Positions 29,342 to 39,660 of a DNA stretch of 64,000 nt are shown here, piece after piece (positions within the stretch are counted from its first letter, which is position 1; each line of letters opens with the position of its first letter). Made by a program: the position numbers and the translations under genes. The stretch lies in the NCBI RefSeq assembly GCF_019966495.1, contig NZ_JAIMIA010000003.1:62001-126000 (forward strand), read 5' to 3'. Source of the stretch: Tateyamaria pelophila (GTDB taxonomy: Bacteria; Pseudomonadota; Alphaproteobacteria; Rhodobacterales; Rhodobacteraceae). The notes under the pieces were generated by a model. The model saw only the letters and a list, made by a program, of their open reading frames with translations, was not told where the DNA came from and ran no database searches.

Positions 29342-30387
29342 TCCCCGAAGACCGCCTCATCCAGATCACGCAACGCTTTCAGTATCTTGAAGCGGCGATG
29401 TCTGCTGGCTCCGATGATATTGCGCGACTGGCCAAGGAATATTCCGATCTTCGGCCCGTCGTGGACCAGATAAACGCCTATCAGCAGATCGTGACCGACA
29501 TGGCCGAGGCCGAGCAGATGTTGGACGATCCCGACATGGCGGAGCTTGCGCGCGAGGAATTGCCGCGCCTGAAGGCTGCCTTGCCCGGCGCCGAAGCGGC
29601 GTTGCAATTGGCGCTTTTGCCCAAGGATGCTGCGGATGCGCGCCCGGCGATGTTGGAAATAAGGCCCGGTACGGGCGGGGATGAGGCCACCCTTTTTGCC
29701 GGCGATCTCTTTCGGATGTATCAACGCTATGCCGAGGCGCAGGGCTGGACCGTCGAGATTGTCGAGGAGCAGATTACCGAACTTGGGGGTCTCAAGGAGA
29801 TGGTGGCCCATATCAAAGGTGAGAACGTTTTTGCGCGGCTGAAATACGAATCGGGCGTGCACCGGGTGCAGCGGGTGCCGACGACAGAGAGCGGCGGGCG
29901 TATCCACACCTCGGCAGCGACGGTCGCGGTTTTGCCGGAAGCGCAGGAGGTCGATATCGAGATCAACCCCGGTGACATCCGCATCGACACGATGCGCGCC
30001 TCCGGATCCGGAGGGCAACATGTCAACACAACCGATTCGGCCGTGCGGATCACCCATTTGCCCACCGGGCTCATGGTCACCAGTTCCGAAAAATCCCAAC
30101 ACCGGAACCGCGAGATAGCCATGCAGGTCCTGCGCGCCCGGCTTTATGATCTGGAGCGGAACCGGGTGGACAGCGAACGCTCGGCGGATCGGGCCATGCA
30201 GGTGGGATCGGGGGACCGGTCGGAGCGTATTCGGACCTATAATTTCCCGCAGGGACGCATGACGGATCACCGGATCAACCTGACGCTCTACAAGCTCGAT
30301 CAGATCATGCAGGGGGACCTGAATGACGTGATCGATGCACTGACGGCGGACGCGCAGGCCCGCCAGATGGCGGAGATGGGAACGTGA
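29338..30387 (+). CDS. prfA: peptide chain release factor 1
   Basis: RF1 (349 aa) ends translation at UAA and UAG. The stop-codon reading tripeptide is PTT at residues 181-183 (the PxT type of RF1, not the SPF of RF2), and the catalytic GGQ is at 225-227 in GSGGQHVN. I use the ATG at 29338; a TTG six codons earlier has no advantage. Its stop overlaps the prmC GTG start (GTGA), so RF1 and the enzyme that methylates its GGQ glutamine are coupled. Confidence 0.97.
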   Translation: MIPEDRLIQITQRFQYLEAAMSAGSDDIARLAKEYSDLRPVVDQINAYQQIVTDMAEAEQMLDDPDMAELAREELPRLKAALPGAEAALQLALLPKDAADARPAMLEIRPGTGGDEATLFAGDLFRMYQRYAEAQGWTVEIVEEQITELGGLKEMVAHIKGENVFARLKYESGVHRVQRVPTTESGGRIHTSAATVAVLPEAQEVDIEINPGDIRIDTMRASGSGGQHVNTTDSAVRITHLPTGLMVTSSEKSQHRNREIAMQVLRARLYDLERNRVDSERSADRAMQVGSGDRSERIRTYNFPQGRMTDHRINLTLYKLDQIMQGDLNDVIDALTADAQARQMAEMGT

Positions 30388-31217
30388 CGGCCGCCGAAGC
30401 CATGGCCGCGGCGGCCGCGCGGTTACGGGCGGCGGGGGTGCCGGAACCGGCACGCGATGCCCGGATCTTGCTGGCCCATGCGGCGCAGGTGGACGCGGCG
30501 CGTGTGACGTTGATCGCGCCCGAAGACATTGCGCCTGAAATTCAGGATCGCTACGAGCATCTGATCGCGCTGCGGGCCGTCCGCGTGCCTGTCAGTCATC
30601 TGGTCGGAGAGCGGGAATTCTATGGCCGTAGCTTCAAGGTCAGCTCGGAAGTCCTTGATCCAAGGCCGGAAACCGAAACCCTCATTGAGGCAGCATTGGC
30701 GGAGGATTTCAGACACGTGCTGGATTTGGGCACCGGGTCCGGCTGTATCCTTGTGACGTTGCTGGCGGAACGGCCAGAGACGACGGGCATAGGTACCGAT
30801 TTGAGCGAAGATGCCTGTCTGCAGGCCAGTGCCAACGCCGTGCTGCACCATGTCGGGGATCGCGCGAGGATTCTGAACACCGACTGGTTCGACGACGTGG
30901 ACGGGCGGTTTGATCTGATCGTGTCCAATCCACCTTATCTTGCGGCTTTTGAGATGGACGAAGTCGCCCCTGAGGTGCGCGAACACGAACCGCGCATGGC
31001 GCTGACGGATGAAGGGGACGGGTTGTCGTGCTACCGGATCATTGCGGCGCAGGCTGGCAGTTATCTGACCTCGAACGGTCGTGTGATCTGCGAGATTGGC
31101 CGCGATCAGGGCGCTGACGTCCACGAGATATTCACGCGCGAAGGGTGGAGCAGCGTCACCGTATTACAGGACCTCGACCGGCGGGATCGTGTCATTGTTG
31201 CGCGAAATCCAGCGTAG
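30384..31217 (+). CDS. prmC: release factor glutamine methyltransferase PrmC
   Basis: PrmC (277 aa) methylates the GGQ glutamine of release factors using S-adenosylmethionine. The N-terminal helical domain recognises the factor. The SAM motif DLGTGSGC is at residues 114-121 and the NPPY catalytic motif at 182-185. It starts with GTG inside the prfA stop. No other gene follows closely; a 201-base gap separates it from the DUF4167 gene. Confidence 0.96.
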   Translation: MTAAEAMAAAAARLRAAGVPEPARDARILLAHAAQVDAARVTLIAPEDIAPEIQDRYEHLIALRAVRVPVSHLVGEREFYGRSFKVSSEVLDPRPETETLIEAALAEDFRHVLDLGTGSGCILVTLLAERPETTGIGTDLSEDACLQASANAVLHHVGDRARILNTDWFDDVDGRFDLIVSNPPYLAAFEMDEVAPEVREHEPRMALTDEGDGLSCYRIIAAQAGSYLTSNGRVICEIGRDQGADVHEIFTREGWSSVTVLQDLDRRDRVIVARNPA

Positions 31218-31418
31218 CGTGTTCAAAAAATCCAAAAATTCCGACTTTGCACTTGTTCTGAGAGCAAACCCATGCTTATTCAAGGAAAGACGCAATGTGT
31301 GAGGCCTGAGGGCCTTCCATGGCCTCTTCGCCCGATATATCGCCGAGACGTGTTGATGGTGCATCAAACGCACCACGCGGCGATCAGCAAAAAACTGCCA
31401 GAGAGCTGAACAGAATTC

Positions 31419-32027
31419 ATGAAATCTTCGAGATCACGGTCCCGGTCAAAGAACAATCGTAACCGCAGCAATAACAACAACAGCGGCGGCAATGTCATCA
31501 ACCGGGTGTTCGATAGTTCCGGCCCCGAAGGCAAGGTGCGCGGTACGCCTGCGCAAATCATCGACAAGTACAATCAATTGGCGCGTGATGCCCAAGTGTC
31601 CGGCGATCGGGTTGCGACGGAGAACTTCCAGCAACACGCCGAACATTATCTGCGTTTGTTGAGCGAAGCGCAGCGCGAGATAGATGCCCGCCGCGAAGAG
31701 CAGGACCGCCAGAACCGCGAACGTCAGGCCGAACAGGAGCGCATCAACCGTGAGCGCCAGGCCGAGCGGGATCGCGAACGCGCGACGCGGGATGAGCAAG
31801 AGCAAAAAACGCAGTCCGAATCTGACCCTTCAACAGCCGAGCAGCCGGACGTTGTCGACACCGAAAGCGATACGGGGTTGGTCGAAACACCCGAAAGCAA
31901 GCCCAAACCCAAGCCAAAACCGCGCCCCCGCACGCGCAAACCCAAAACGGATGCGCCAAAAAGCGACGAGGCACCAGCGGGCGCTCCTCCGGAAAAGAAC
32001 GGCTCTGCCCCGGAAGCGGCCGAGTAA
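31419..32027 (+). CDS. DUF4167 family protein
   Basis: A 202-residue protein. Residues 1-80 form the DUF4167 domain: a basic, Asn-rich start (RSRSKNNRNRSNNNN), then FDSSGPEGKVRGTPAQIIDKY and the EHYLRLLSEAQREI helix. Residues 85-130 form a highly charged coiled coil of Arg, Glu and Gln. The tail is Pro/Lys repeats (KPKPKPKPRPRTRKPK). Such a protein may bind RNA or ribosomes; function is unproven. Its occurrence beside prfA-prmC is typical of alphaproteobacteria. It converges on rsmA with a six-base gap. Confidence 0.88.
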   Translation: MKSSRSRSRSKNNRNRSNNNNSGGNVINRVFDSSGPEGKVRGTPAQIIDKYNQLARDAQVSGDRVATENFQQHAEHYLRLLSEAQREIDARREEQDRQNRERQAEQERINRERQAERDRERATRDEQEQKTQSESDPSTAEQPDVVDTESDTGLVETPESKPKPKPKPRPRTRKPKTDAPKSDEAPAGAPPEKNGSAPEAAE

Positions 32028-32033
32028 CGTGGG

Positions 32034-32876
32034 CTAGCCCGCCGCCACGGCGCGGGCCAATGCACAAAACCCTTCCAGAGACACCTGTTCGGCACGTTCT
32101 GTGGGCTTGATGCCCGCGGCGTGCAACCGGTCTTCGATGTCCGGCGCGAACCCCTTGAGCGCCGAGCGGAGCATTTTGCGCCGTTGATTGAATGCGGCGG
32201 CGACCACGCGGTTCAGCACCAGCGCATCCGCCTCAAACCGGGGTGCGGGCAGGGCCGTCAGGTGGACCACTGCACTCGATACTTTCGGCGGTGGTGTGAA
32301 GGCTTCGGGCGTCAGGGACAGCACGATGTTGGCATCGGCGCGCCACTGCGCCAGCAATGCAAGCCGCCCGTAGGCTTTGGACCCCGGCACCGCCACGATC
32401 CGTTCAGCCACCTCACGCTGAAACATCAGCGTCAACGATTGCCAGAAGGGCGGCCAGTCCGGCGGCGTCAGCCACCGCACCAGCAGTTCCGTGCCCACGT
32501 TATAGGGCAGGTTTGCCGCCACACGGATCGGAGCGCGCAGGTGTTCGAGCGGATCAATGTCGAGCGCGTCTCCTTCGATAATTTGCAAACGCCCCGGATA
32601 GGCTGCGGCGATCTCGTCCAGCGCGGGCAGGCAGCGGGCATCCTTTTCGATGGCCAGCACCTTGCGCGCGCCTTCGGAGAGCAATCCGCGTGTCAGCCCG
32701 CCCGGTCCGGGTCCAATTTCGAGCACATCCACATCCGTCAGATCTCCGGCCTGGCGCGCGATCTTGGCTGTCAGGTTCAAGTCGAGCAGGAAGTTCTGAC
32801 CCAGGGATTTGCGGGCCTTGAGGTCGTGGGTTGCAATCACGTCGCGCAGCGGGGGCAGGCTGTCGATGGTGGCCAT
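32034..32876 (-). CDS. rsmA: 16S rRNA dimethyladenosine transferase
   Basis: RsmA/KsgA (280 aa) dimethylates two adjacent adenosines at the 3' end of 16S rRNA. SLGQNFL (residues 24-30), the SAM motif [11 protein letters not shown] and the catalytic NLPYNV are present, with a C-terminal helical domain. The ATG at 32876 has GGAG nine bases upstream; a TTG five codons earlier would overlap that site. It is the last gene of the lptF-lptG-lptD-surA-pdxA-rsmA run, a classic proteobacterial order. Confidence 0.97.
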   Translation of the reverse strand: MATIDSLPPLRDVIATHDLKARKSLGQNFLLDLNLTAKIARQAGDLTDVDVLEIGPGPGGLTRGLLSEGARKVLAIEKDARCLPALDEIAAAYPGRLQIIEGDALDIDPLEHLRAPIRVAANLPYNVGTELLVRWLTPPDWPPFWQSLTLMFQREVAERIVAVPGSKAYGRLALLAQWRADANIVLSLTPEAFTPPPKVSSAVVHLTALPAPRFEADALVLNRVVAAAFNQRRKMLRSALKGFAPDIEDRLHAAGIKPTERAEQVSLEGFCALARAVAAG

Positions 32877-32909
32877 CTTGGGGTTCTCCAATTGCGCCCG
32901 CAGGCGGCG

Positions 32910-33872
32910 TTACGACGCTGCCATACGTGCCGCCAGCCTGATGGCTTCGATCATGCTGGTCGGGTTGGCGATATCACGGCCTGCAATGTCAAAGGCTGTG
33001 CCATGATCGGGCGAGGTTCGGACAATGGGCAGGCCCAGGGTCACATTCACGCCCCTGTCGAAATCCAGCGTCTTGATCGGGATCAGCGCCTGATCGTGAT
33101 ACATGCACACGGCGGCGTCGTACCGGGTCCGGGCCGCCGCATGAAACAACGTATCGGCTGGCCATGGGCCCGTCACATCCAGACCCCCTGCGGCCATGTC
33201 GGCAACGACGGCTGCGATCCAGTCCACCTCCTGAAGGCCCATCGCGCCCCCTTCGCCTGCGTGCGGGTTCAACCCGGCCACCACAAGACGCGGTTCAGCG
33301 ATCTGGAACTGGGTGCGCAGGCCCTGCGCCGTGATGGCGATGGTTTCACGCAGCAAGTCCGGTGTCAGCGCCTGTGGGACGTCTTGCAGCGCGATATGGA
33401 TGGTGGTCGGCACAACCCGCAAAGTATCTGAGGCCAGCATCATGACGGCGCGCGGCGCGCCCGTCAGCGCCTCAAGGTATTCGGTGTGGCCGGGATAGGC
33501 GAACGCGGCGCCATCCTTCAGCACTTTTTTGTGGAGCGGTGCGGTGCACAGCGCAGAGGCCGCACCCGATTGCACGAGGTCGACACCACGCGCAATCACG
33601 TCAACCACGCCCTGCGCGTTCGTGAGATCCGGGGCACCCGGTGTGGCAGGGCGCGCGAAGGGATGGGCGAGGACGGGCAGGGCGGAGGTGCAGACGGTGC
33701 AGGCCTCTTGAGCACTGGCCACTTCGGCGAAGGGTGTGCCCGTGGGCAGGTGGCGCGGATCGCCGATCCAGACCATCGGCACGCTGTCGCGCAGGGCGGC
33801 CCAGGCCTTGGCCGCAACCTCGGGGCCGATTCCCGCCGGTTCGCCACAGGTGATGGCGACGGGCGTTTGCAT
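32910..33872 (-). CDS. pdxA: 4-hydroxythreonine-4-phosphate dehydrogenase
   Basis: PdxA (320 aa) oxidises 4-phosphohydroxy-L-threonine in pyridoxal 5'-phosphate synthesis. The N-terminus (ITCGEPAGIGPEVAAKA), the metal histidine segments YPGHTEYLE and NPHAGEGG, and CMYHDQALIPIKTL near residue 265 are all typical. The ATG overlaps the surA stop by one base (TGATG). Confidence 0.96.
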   Translation of the reverse strand: MQTPVAITCGEPAGIGPEVAAKAWAALRDSVPMVWIGDPRHLPTGTPFAEVASAQEACTVCTSALPVLAHPFARPATPGAPDLTNAQGVVDVIARGVDLVQSGAASALCTAPLHKKVLKDGAAFAYPGHTEYLEALTGAPRAVMMLASDTLRVVPTTIHIALQDVPQALTPDLLRETIAITAQGLRTQFQIAEPRLVVAGLNPHAGEGGAMGLQEVDWIAAVVADMAAGGLDVTGPWPADTLFHAAARTRYDAAVCMYHDQALIPIKTLDFDRGVNVTLGLPIVRTSPDHGTAFDIAGRDIANPTSMIEAIRLAARMAAS

Positions 33873-35113
33873 CAGTCGAAAATGACGATGTCGGCGTCGG
33901 ACTGAAGCTCTTCCAGTGCCGTATCGGCGAGCGCTGACAAACGGGCGTTGCGCAGTTGAACGGCGACGGCTTCGCGGTCGATCTCTGCATTCTCCGCATC
34001 GGCCAGAAGTGGCGTGCGTCCGCACAGCATCAAGAACATCAGATTGGAGCCGTTGGCTCTGGTCAGGGCGGTCGACACCTCGTTGCGGTCAAGCTTGGCA
34101 AGCTCGATGGCAATGTCGCGCGGGATCTCCGCCGGGGGCAGTGTGTAGCGCTGCAGAACGCTTTCGGGCTGGCCTTTTGCAATTCCATAGAGGTCATCGC
34201 AGCGGTCAATCTGCGCCTCGACCTGGCGGGCGCGGGCCAGGGCTTCGGGACTGCGCCCGCCGGCAATGAAATAGGTTGCGTATTCGATCGAGGAATAGCG
34301 CGCCGCAGGGGCGGCGCGTTCGCGGATGCTGCGCAACTGAAACAGGGCGATCGCATCGGGGATGGGCAGCGGGGCCGTCACATCACCGGGTGCCAGCGCC
34401 AGCAGGATGGGCCGCAGTTGGGGCGGCAAATCGGTGATCGGCACCCACTCCAGACGACCCCCATTGTCGCGCGACGCAGTGGCAGAGAACTGGCGGGCAA
34501 ATTCGGAAAACTCCGCCTCCGATTGGACGGACATGATTTCCTGGGCCAGCGCCAGCACTTCGCCCTCGCTGTCGGGCGGGGTGGGGATGATGATCTCGGA
34601 AACGAGTACATCGATGCTGGTGTTGTCGCCGATGGATTGGACGGCACGGTCCACATCTTCGTTTCCGATCCGAACCGTACTGCCGAAGCGTGCGCGCACA
34701 TAGTCCCGCCAGAGCAACGAGGTCGTAACAAAGTCCCGGAATGTCTCTCCCGCGACACCATCCGCCTCGAGCCGTTCGACGAATTCTTCGGCCGAAAGCT
34801 CCGCGCGGGCCGCGAATTCAGTCAGTCCCGTTTGCAGGGCTTCGTCGGACAATTCGATACCGGCCTGCGTGGTCGCCTGAATGCGCAACCGTTCCTTGAT
34901 CAACTCGTCCAGCACGTCAGCGCGCGTGCCCGTCGGCGAGCCCAGAAGGGTCAGGAAACGGGCGCGTTGTTCCAGTTCAAATTCGGTGATGATGGCGCCA
35001 TTCACCAGCGCGATCTGCCTGAACTGGTTTTGCGCCACCGCTGCGACGGGGGTCAGGGCGAGGCACAGCAACGCGACTGACTGGACCAGTTTCATAATGG
35101 TTTTACCGCTCAT
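33872..35113 (-). CDS. surA: periplasmic chaperone/peptidyl-prolyl isomerase SurA
   Basis: The 413-residue protein has a signal peptide (to about residue 28, AAVAQ), an N-terminal chaperone domain with NGAIITEFELEQR, and parvulin-type domains in the middle and C-terminal part (VSEIIIPTP; FARQFSATASRDNGG). It escorts outer-membrane proteins, including LptD, to BamA. I choose the ATG at 35113 because it overlaps the lptD stop (ATGA) and has AGG upstream; an inner ATG at 35095 would give a shorter signal peptide. The parvulin core is divergent. Confidence 0.92.
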   Translation of the reverse strand: MSGKTIMKLVQSVALLCLALTPVAAVAQNQFRQIALVNGAIITEFELEQRARFLTLLGSPTGTRADVLDELIKERLRIQATTQAGIELSDEALQTGLTEFAARAELSAEEFVERLEADGVAGETFRDFVTTSLLWRDYVRARFGSTVRIGNEDVDRAVQSIGDNTSIDVLVSEIIIPTPPDSEGEVLALAQEIMSVQSEAEFSEFARQFSATASRDNGGRLEWVPITDLPPQLRPILLALAPGDVTAPLPIPDAIALFQLRSIRERAAPAARYSSIEYATYFIAGGRSPEALARARQVEAQIDRCDDLYGIAKGQPESVLQRYTLPPAEIPRDIAIELAKLDRNEVSTALTRANGSNLMFLMLCGRTPLLADAENAEIDREAVAVQLRNARLSALADTALEELQSDADIVIFD

Positions 35114-37278
35114 TTCGCCTGCTTTCCGCATGATCGCACTTGTGTTTGCTCGCCGGTGTTCGCCGAGAACCCTTGCAGGGACACTGATAACCCCAGATTG
35201 GTCGAGGGCTCAACACTTGTTGACGATGTAAACCGCCGGAAAACGGAGAATGCGATGGTCACACATTCGTTGGAATAGCTCAATTCGCCGCCCGCCCTGG
35301 CTGCACGGTTCGCTTCGAGGTCATAGCGCCAGCCAAAGCTCGCGTTCCAGTGGCGGTCGAGTTGGTAGGCGCCGTCCAGGATAAACTCGCTGATCGGCGA
35401 CGGGAGGTTTTCGGCGGGATCTTCGGTCACCCAGACATAGCTGCCCCCGAGATCAAGGCGATCATTGCTCCAGAAGCCGCGCAGTTCGGCTTTGGCGATG
35501 TCGAAATCACTGTCGATGATTGTACGTCCGCCGATGAATATCCCATTGTTCAGTTCGAATTGCCCGGCCAGAAGCAAATCGGATCTGGTGCCGGCCAGCC
35601 CCGAGGATTTGGTGAAATCCGGTTGCGACTCACTGCGCAGCACCTGCCCGAATGTCAGGTTCCCCGACCATCCATCTGCGGCATAACGCGACCATTTCGC
35701 CCCGTAAACCAGCGTCCATCCCCGTTCGCGACGGTCCGGAGCGGGAAAACGGGACAGGGACAGCAAGTCGCCCTCGTCGAATTCGACCCGCGTGCTTTCC
35801 TCGTTGGGCACATCGAGGTTGTTCCCGCCGACCCATCCAAGCTGTGCCAGCGGTTCAATCAACTGTGTAACGCCGTTTTGGGTCCGCGTCATCGGATAGC
35901 GCAGGGTGACGGCGGCCCTGGGCGCCAATCCCCCTGTGGTTTCATTCGGCTCGTCTTCTTCTGCGATGTAAAAGGTGTCTGCTGCCATCCCGAGCGTGGT
36001 TTGCACTTGCAGGCCGCCCATCTGGTAGGTCTTCAGCCATTGTGCGTCCGCGGTCACTCTCACCAGATCCAACTCGTCCGACATGCCGTTTTCACTTGTG
36101 GAAAAAGGATTGTCCCAGCCCCGGAAATGTGTGTGGCCCAGGGCCGTCAGACGCAGCTCGCCCCCGATCACACTTGGAAACAATCTGCGTTGATAGATCG
36201 TATCGATGACATCGGTCGGTTCAGATTCGTTTCCGTCTTCGTCGTCTTCGCGCAAGGATTTGAACTTGATATAGCTCAGCCCGAAATATTCATCCCGTCT
36301 GGTCCGGCTCAGCCTCAGTTCGCTGTCGAGTACGTCCTTGTCGGAATAGTCGTAATCAAGGAGGTAGGAATCGTCAGATGTCAGCTCGATATCGAATTCG
36401 AGAACAAAGTCATTTCTGAGATCAAAAGCACCAGCGCCAAACAGGTAGCCTCGCGGACCGCTCTTGAGGTCATCGTCCGAAACCGCCCCGACGAACTCGA
36501 CATCGCCGCGTTCAAAAGCCTGCCGGTAGCGAAATTCGAGGGTGCGGGTCTTGGGCGAAATATAGGGGGTCAGCGTCAGATCGCGTTGTTCGCCCAGCGT
36601 AATGAAATACGGGACCTTTATCCCGAACCCCAGAAGGGACGACTGTTCCAGCGAGGGGATCAGAAATCCGCTGGCGCGTTCCACCGTCGGATCGGGCAGG
36701 CGCAGGCTTGGCAGATAGAAGATCGGCACGCCCAGAACCCGAAATTGCGCTTGGTCGAAATAGAGCTGTCGCGTCTCGCTGTCATGAATGACCCGTTTGG
36801 CACGGATCTGCCACAGGGGCGGATTGGGGTCTTCTTCGCAGATGCGGCAGGACGTGACGACGGTTTTGTAAAGCTGCGTGTAGCGTCCTCCGACCCGGTT
36901 CATCTGGACCGATGCCAGTTGCAACTGGTCCTCCAGCACCAGCCGCGCGCCGGTCAGCAATCCGTCTTGCAGATCGCGGCTAAGTTCTGCCTGATCGGCC
37001 AGGACAACGATGCCTTCGCCGTCTTCGATGGTGATCGGACCAACGATGGACAACTGGCTCGTCTCGGGATCGTACCTGACCTCGGTCGCTGTCAGTCGGA
37101 TATTGTCCTGAAAGGCCTCGACATTGCCGCGCGCGATCAGGACCCGGTCTCTGGTGACTTCGATTTCATCTGCGATCAGAACGGCGGGCGCGCTTGTGTC
37201 TTGCGCCCAAATCCATGTGGCGCTGAACAGAAGAGCCAACAGGGAGGCAGCGCCCCATCGCCTGATCCGGCTAGCCAT
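35110..37278 (-). CDS. lptD: LPS-assembly protein LptD
   Basis: LptD (722 aa) is the outer-membrane barrel that inserts LPS on the cell surface with LptE. It has a signal peptide to about residue 26 (WIWAQ), an N-terminal beta-jellyroll (VLIADEIEVTRDRVLIARGNVEA) and a large barrel domain. Cysteines occur as SCRIC near residue 137 and again close to the C-terminus (NEC; RSCG), matching the known N- to C-terminal disulfides of the family. The ATG overlaps the lptG 3' end by eight bases. Confidence 0.95.
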   Translation of the reverse strand: MASRIRRWGAASLLALLFSATWIWAQDTSAPAVLIADEIEVTRDRVLIARGNVEAFQDNIRLTATEVRYDPETSQLSIVGPITIEDGEGIVVLADQAELSRDLQDGLLTGARLVLEDQLQLASVQMNRVGGRYTQLYKTVVTSCRICEEDPNPPLWQIRAKRVIHDSETRQLYFDQAQFRVLGVPIFYLPSLRLPDPTVERASGFLIPSLEQSSLLGFGIKVPYFITLGEQRDLTLTPYISPKTRTLEFRYRQAFERGDVEFVGAVSDDDLKSGPRGYLFGAGAFDLRNDFVLEFDIELTSDDSYLLDYDYSDKDVLDSELRLSRTRRDEYFGLSYIKFKSLREDDEDGNESEPTDVIDTIYQRRLFPSVIGGELRLTALGHTHFRGWDNPFSTSENGMSDELDLVRVTADAQWLKTYQMGGLQVQTTLGMAADTFYIAEEDEPNETTGGLAPRAAVTLRYPMTRTQNGVTQLIEPLAQLGWVGGNNLDVPNEESTRVEFDEGDLLSLSRFPAPDRRERGWTLVYGAKWSRYAADGWSGNLTFGQVLRSESQPDFTKSSGLAGTRSDLLLAGQFELNNGIFIGGRTIIDSDFDIAKAELRGFWSNDRLDLGGSYVWVTEDPAENLPSPISEFILDGAYQLDRHWNASFGWRYDLEANRAARAGGELSYSNECVTIAFSVFRRFTSSTSVEPSTNLGLSVSLQGFSANTGEQTQVRSCGKQAK

Positions 37279-38368
37279 CTTCCGCCTGCAACAGCAATCC
37301 CATGGCCAGAAGGATCGACGCCACCGGAGGGGCCCACGCCGCAAGCATCACCGGGATCTGCCCGTTCTCGCCCAGAATTTGCGCAAAGCTGCGAATGAAA
37401 TACAAGCCAAACCCCAGCAAAACTGCGGCCAGCACCGCCGTGCCGGTCCCTCCAAATCTGATATGCCGCATCGTGAAGGCCGCAGCAACCAGAACCATAC
37501 CCATGAGGAATACAGGCTGCGCCAGTTCGGATTGCAGCCAGACGTGATGGCGGCGGGCCGAAAACCCCGCCTGTTCGAGTTGCCGGATGAAGGCGGGCAT
37601 GTCCCAGATCGACACTCCCGTCGGGCTGCCGAGGCTTTCGCGGATCCGGTCGAGCGTGAGTGTGGACGGCACGGCGAGGACATCATGCGTTGTGGCATTC
37701 ACCTCCGGGTTGGCGTCGGTTCCCAGCGGCCAGACCTTGGCGTTGCGCAGCGACCATTCGCCGTTCTGCAAGGTGGCGCTTGCGGCCTCGATCCGTCTGA
37801 CCGGCCCGCCACTCGGCCCGTAGGCCACGAACATCACGTCATAGAGCACCGAGGCGTCGGTGTTGGAACGCCCGGCACGGATCACCGTCTGTCCCTCCGC
37901 ACTGCCTTGCCGCAGCCACAGCCCGTTTTCGGATACTGACAGCGTCGACACACCATCCGAGCGATAGAGCTCGGTCAGGGCCAGATAACGTTTCGAGGTC
38001 GCGGCCACGATCGGCCCCAGTGTCGTGATCGCGAACACGCCGATCAGCAAGGCGATGGTCACCGGGGCCAGAACGGCGCGTGCCGCCGACCGACCGGCCG
38101 CACGCATCACCACCAGTTCCGACGTCCGCGCGAGGGTCACGAACAAGGCAACGGTGCCCAGGATCATGATCAGCGGCAGGATCTGGCTCAGCGTCGTAGG
38201 TGCATTCAACAGCGTCAGTCCCAGACGCTGCCCGAGAGAGACGCCCTGACCGGCAAATTGGCGCGTTTGATCGATCAGGTCGACCAGCATGACCATTGCC
38301 ATCAGAACCGCGCTGATGATCAGCAGGCTGGCGACAAAGCGTCGTGCAAAATAGAAATGCAGGATCAT
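37271..38368 (-). CDS. lptG: LPS export ABC transporter permease LptG
   Basis: A 365-residue YjgP/YjgQ-family inner-membrane permease with six helices around a periplasmic jellyroll domain. With LptF and the ATPase LptB it extracts LPS from the inner membrane. The start FYFARRFVASLLIIS and the C-terminal helices (VFLMGMVLVAAAFTMR) fit LptG. The ATG overlaps the lptF stop (ATGA), so the two permease halves are made in equal amounts. Confidence 0.93.
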   Translation of the reverse strand: MILHFYFARRFVASLLIISAVLMAMVMLVDLIDQTRQFAGQGVSLGQRLGLTLLNAPTTLSQILPLIMILGTVALFVTLARTSELVVMRAAGRSAARAVLAPVTIALLIGVFAITTLGPIVAATSKRYLALTELYRSDGVSTLSVSENGLWLRQGSAEGQTVIRAGRSNTDASVLYDVMFVAYGPSGGPVRRIEAASATLQNGEWSLRNAKVWPLGTDANPEVNATTHDVLAVPSTLTLDRIRESLGSPTGVSIWDMPAFIRQLEQAGFSARRHHVWLQSELAQPVFLMGMVLVAAAFTMRHIRFGGTGTAVLAAVLLGFGLYFIRSFAQILGENGQIPVMLAAWAPPVASILLAMGLLLQAEDG

Positions 38369-39492
38369 GCCGCGCCGCCTCGCAAGCGTCGGCGCAGCGC
38401 ACCTGGATTCGCTGCGGTCCACAACAGTGCGAGGACCGTCAGGCCGCCAAGGATTGAGGGGATATAAAGAATGGGCCAGGCTCTGGCATCCTCAAGCACC
38501 GGGGCGGAGATGCTGGAGCGCATCCCGTCCAGCGCAAGAAGCAGCACGAAGGCAATGAAGATGTCGCGCCAGACCCCGAACCGTGAATGGCCGCCCACCA
38601 GTATCGTCGCAAAGCCGATCAAGGCGGTGACCACGCAAAACACCGCCCGCGCGATACGGCTGTGCAGTTCTTCGGCGACTGCCCCGGTGGTGGTACCGTT
38701 TTCGTTCGCGATCCGCGCCCAGTTGCGCATCAGGTGCGGGCTGCTCAGATATTGGATGGACGGTTCCGTGACGGAATCGGGTTTCATGAGCGCGGTGATG
38801 TCAAAGGAAAAGTCCCGAAAGCTGGCCGTCGACAGGCGCAGATCCGACCCCGACAAAAGCTGCGCCAACCCGTTGACCATGATGAGCGATGTGTTTTCGC
38901 CGTTGCGGACCAGATAGGCTTCTTCGGCGGTGTAGATGAAGCGTCTGGCCTCGTCGCGCCGATCGGCAAGGAAGACGTCGCGCAGCACGCCGTCCGTGCC
39001 GATGGAGCGGGTATAGAAGGTGACGCCGGTCGCCGGGCTCAGGAATGTACTTTCGGTGAGCAGCCGCGCGGTGATGTTATGCGAAATCTCGACTTCCCGC
39101 TCGCTGAGCTGTGCCGCGGCAAGGGGGACCAGAAAGTTGCTGAGCACGGACATCATCGCGCCTGCGATCAGTCCGAAGAGGAGCACGGGCCGCACTAGCC
39201 GCCATGGCGAATTGCCCGTGGCCATCATCACCGTCAGTTCGCTTTCGTCATTCAGCCGGTTTGTGACGTAGACCGCGGCTGAAAATGCAGCGATTGGCAG
39301 CACCACCGTAATCAGCCGCGGCAGACCGAGCGCGGTGAACTCGAGAAAAACGAGTGCTGTCTGCCCGTCTCCGATGAGCCGGTCAAACAGGTGCACTGCC
39401 TTGTTGATCCAGAAGACGATCACGAGCACGAGCGCAAAGAATCCAAACAGTACAAGAAGTTGCGACAGCATATAGCGGTCAAACTTTGACAA
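38365..39492 (-). CDS. lptF: LPS export ABC transporter permease LptF
   Basis: A 375-residue partner of LptG with the same six-helix plus jellyroll layout (FDRYMLSQLLVLFGFF at the start; NRLNDESELTVMMATG coupling-helix region). I place the start at TTG 39492 because GGAG lies six bases upstream and it yields the family-typical short N-terminus; the frame extends further without a good start, and an ATG seven codons in would cut the first helix short. It is the promoter-proximal gene of the operon, divergent from pepA over 168 bases. Confidence 0.92.
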   Translation of the reverse strand: MSKFDRYMLSQLLVLFGFFALVLVIVFWINKAVHLFDRLIGDGQTALVFLEFTALGLPRLITVVLPIAAFSAAVYVTNRLNDESELTVMMATGNSPWRLVRPVLLFGLIAGAMMSVLSNFLVPLAAAQLSEREVEISHNITARLLTESTFLSPATGVTFYTRSIGTDGVLRDVFLADRRDEARRFIYTAEEAYLVRNGENTSLIMVNGLAQLLSGSDLRLSTASFRDFSFDITALMKPDSVTEPSIQYLSSPHLMRNWARIANENGTTTGAVAEELHSRIARAVFCVVTALIGFATILVGGHSRFGVWRDIFIAFVLLLALDGMRSSISAPVLEDARAWPILYIPSILGGLTVLALLWTAANPGALRRRLRGGAA

Positions 39493-39660
39493 GGCGGTCT
39501 CCGGCTCGTGATTGGATCGGTTGCAAGGGCGCGGCTTTGATGGGGGCAAACTAACCCAAGGTCGCGCTGGGTAAAACTCCTAAACGTGGCGTGCCCACTG
39601 GTCAGAGGCAGATGGTCGGGTTAGGTCTCAGGGCAATCACAGAATTTTGCAGAGGCTGCC

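Noticed and set aside
35350-37398. A 682-codon open frame on the + strand
   Set aside because: It is fully antisense to lptD, has no ribosome site, and its product is a biased shadow with no recognisable domain.
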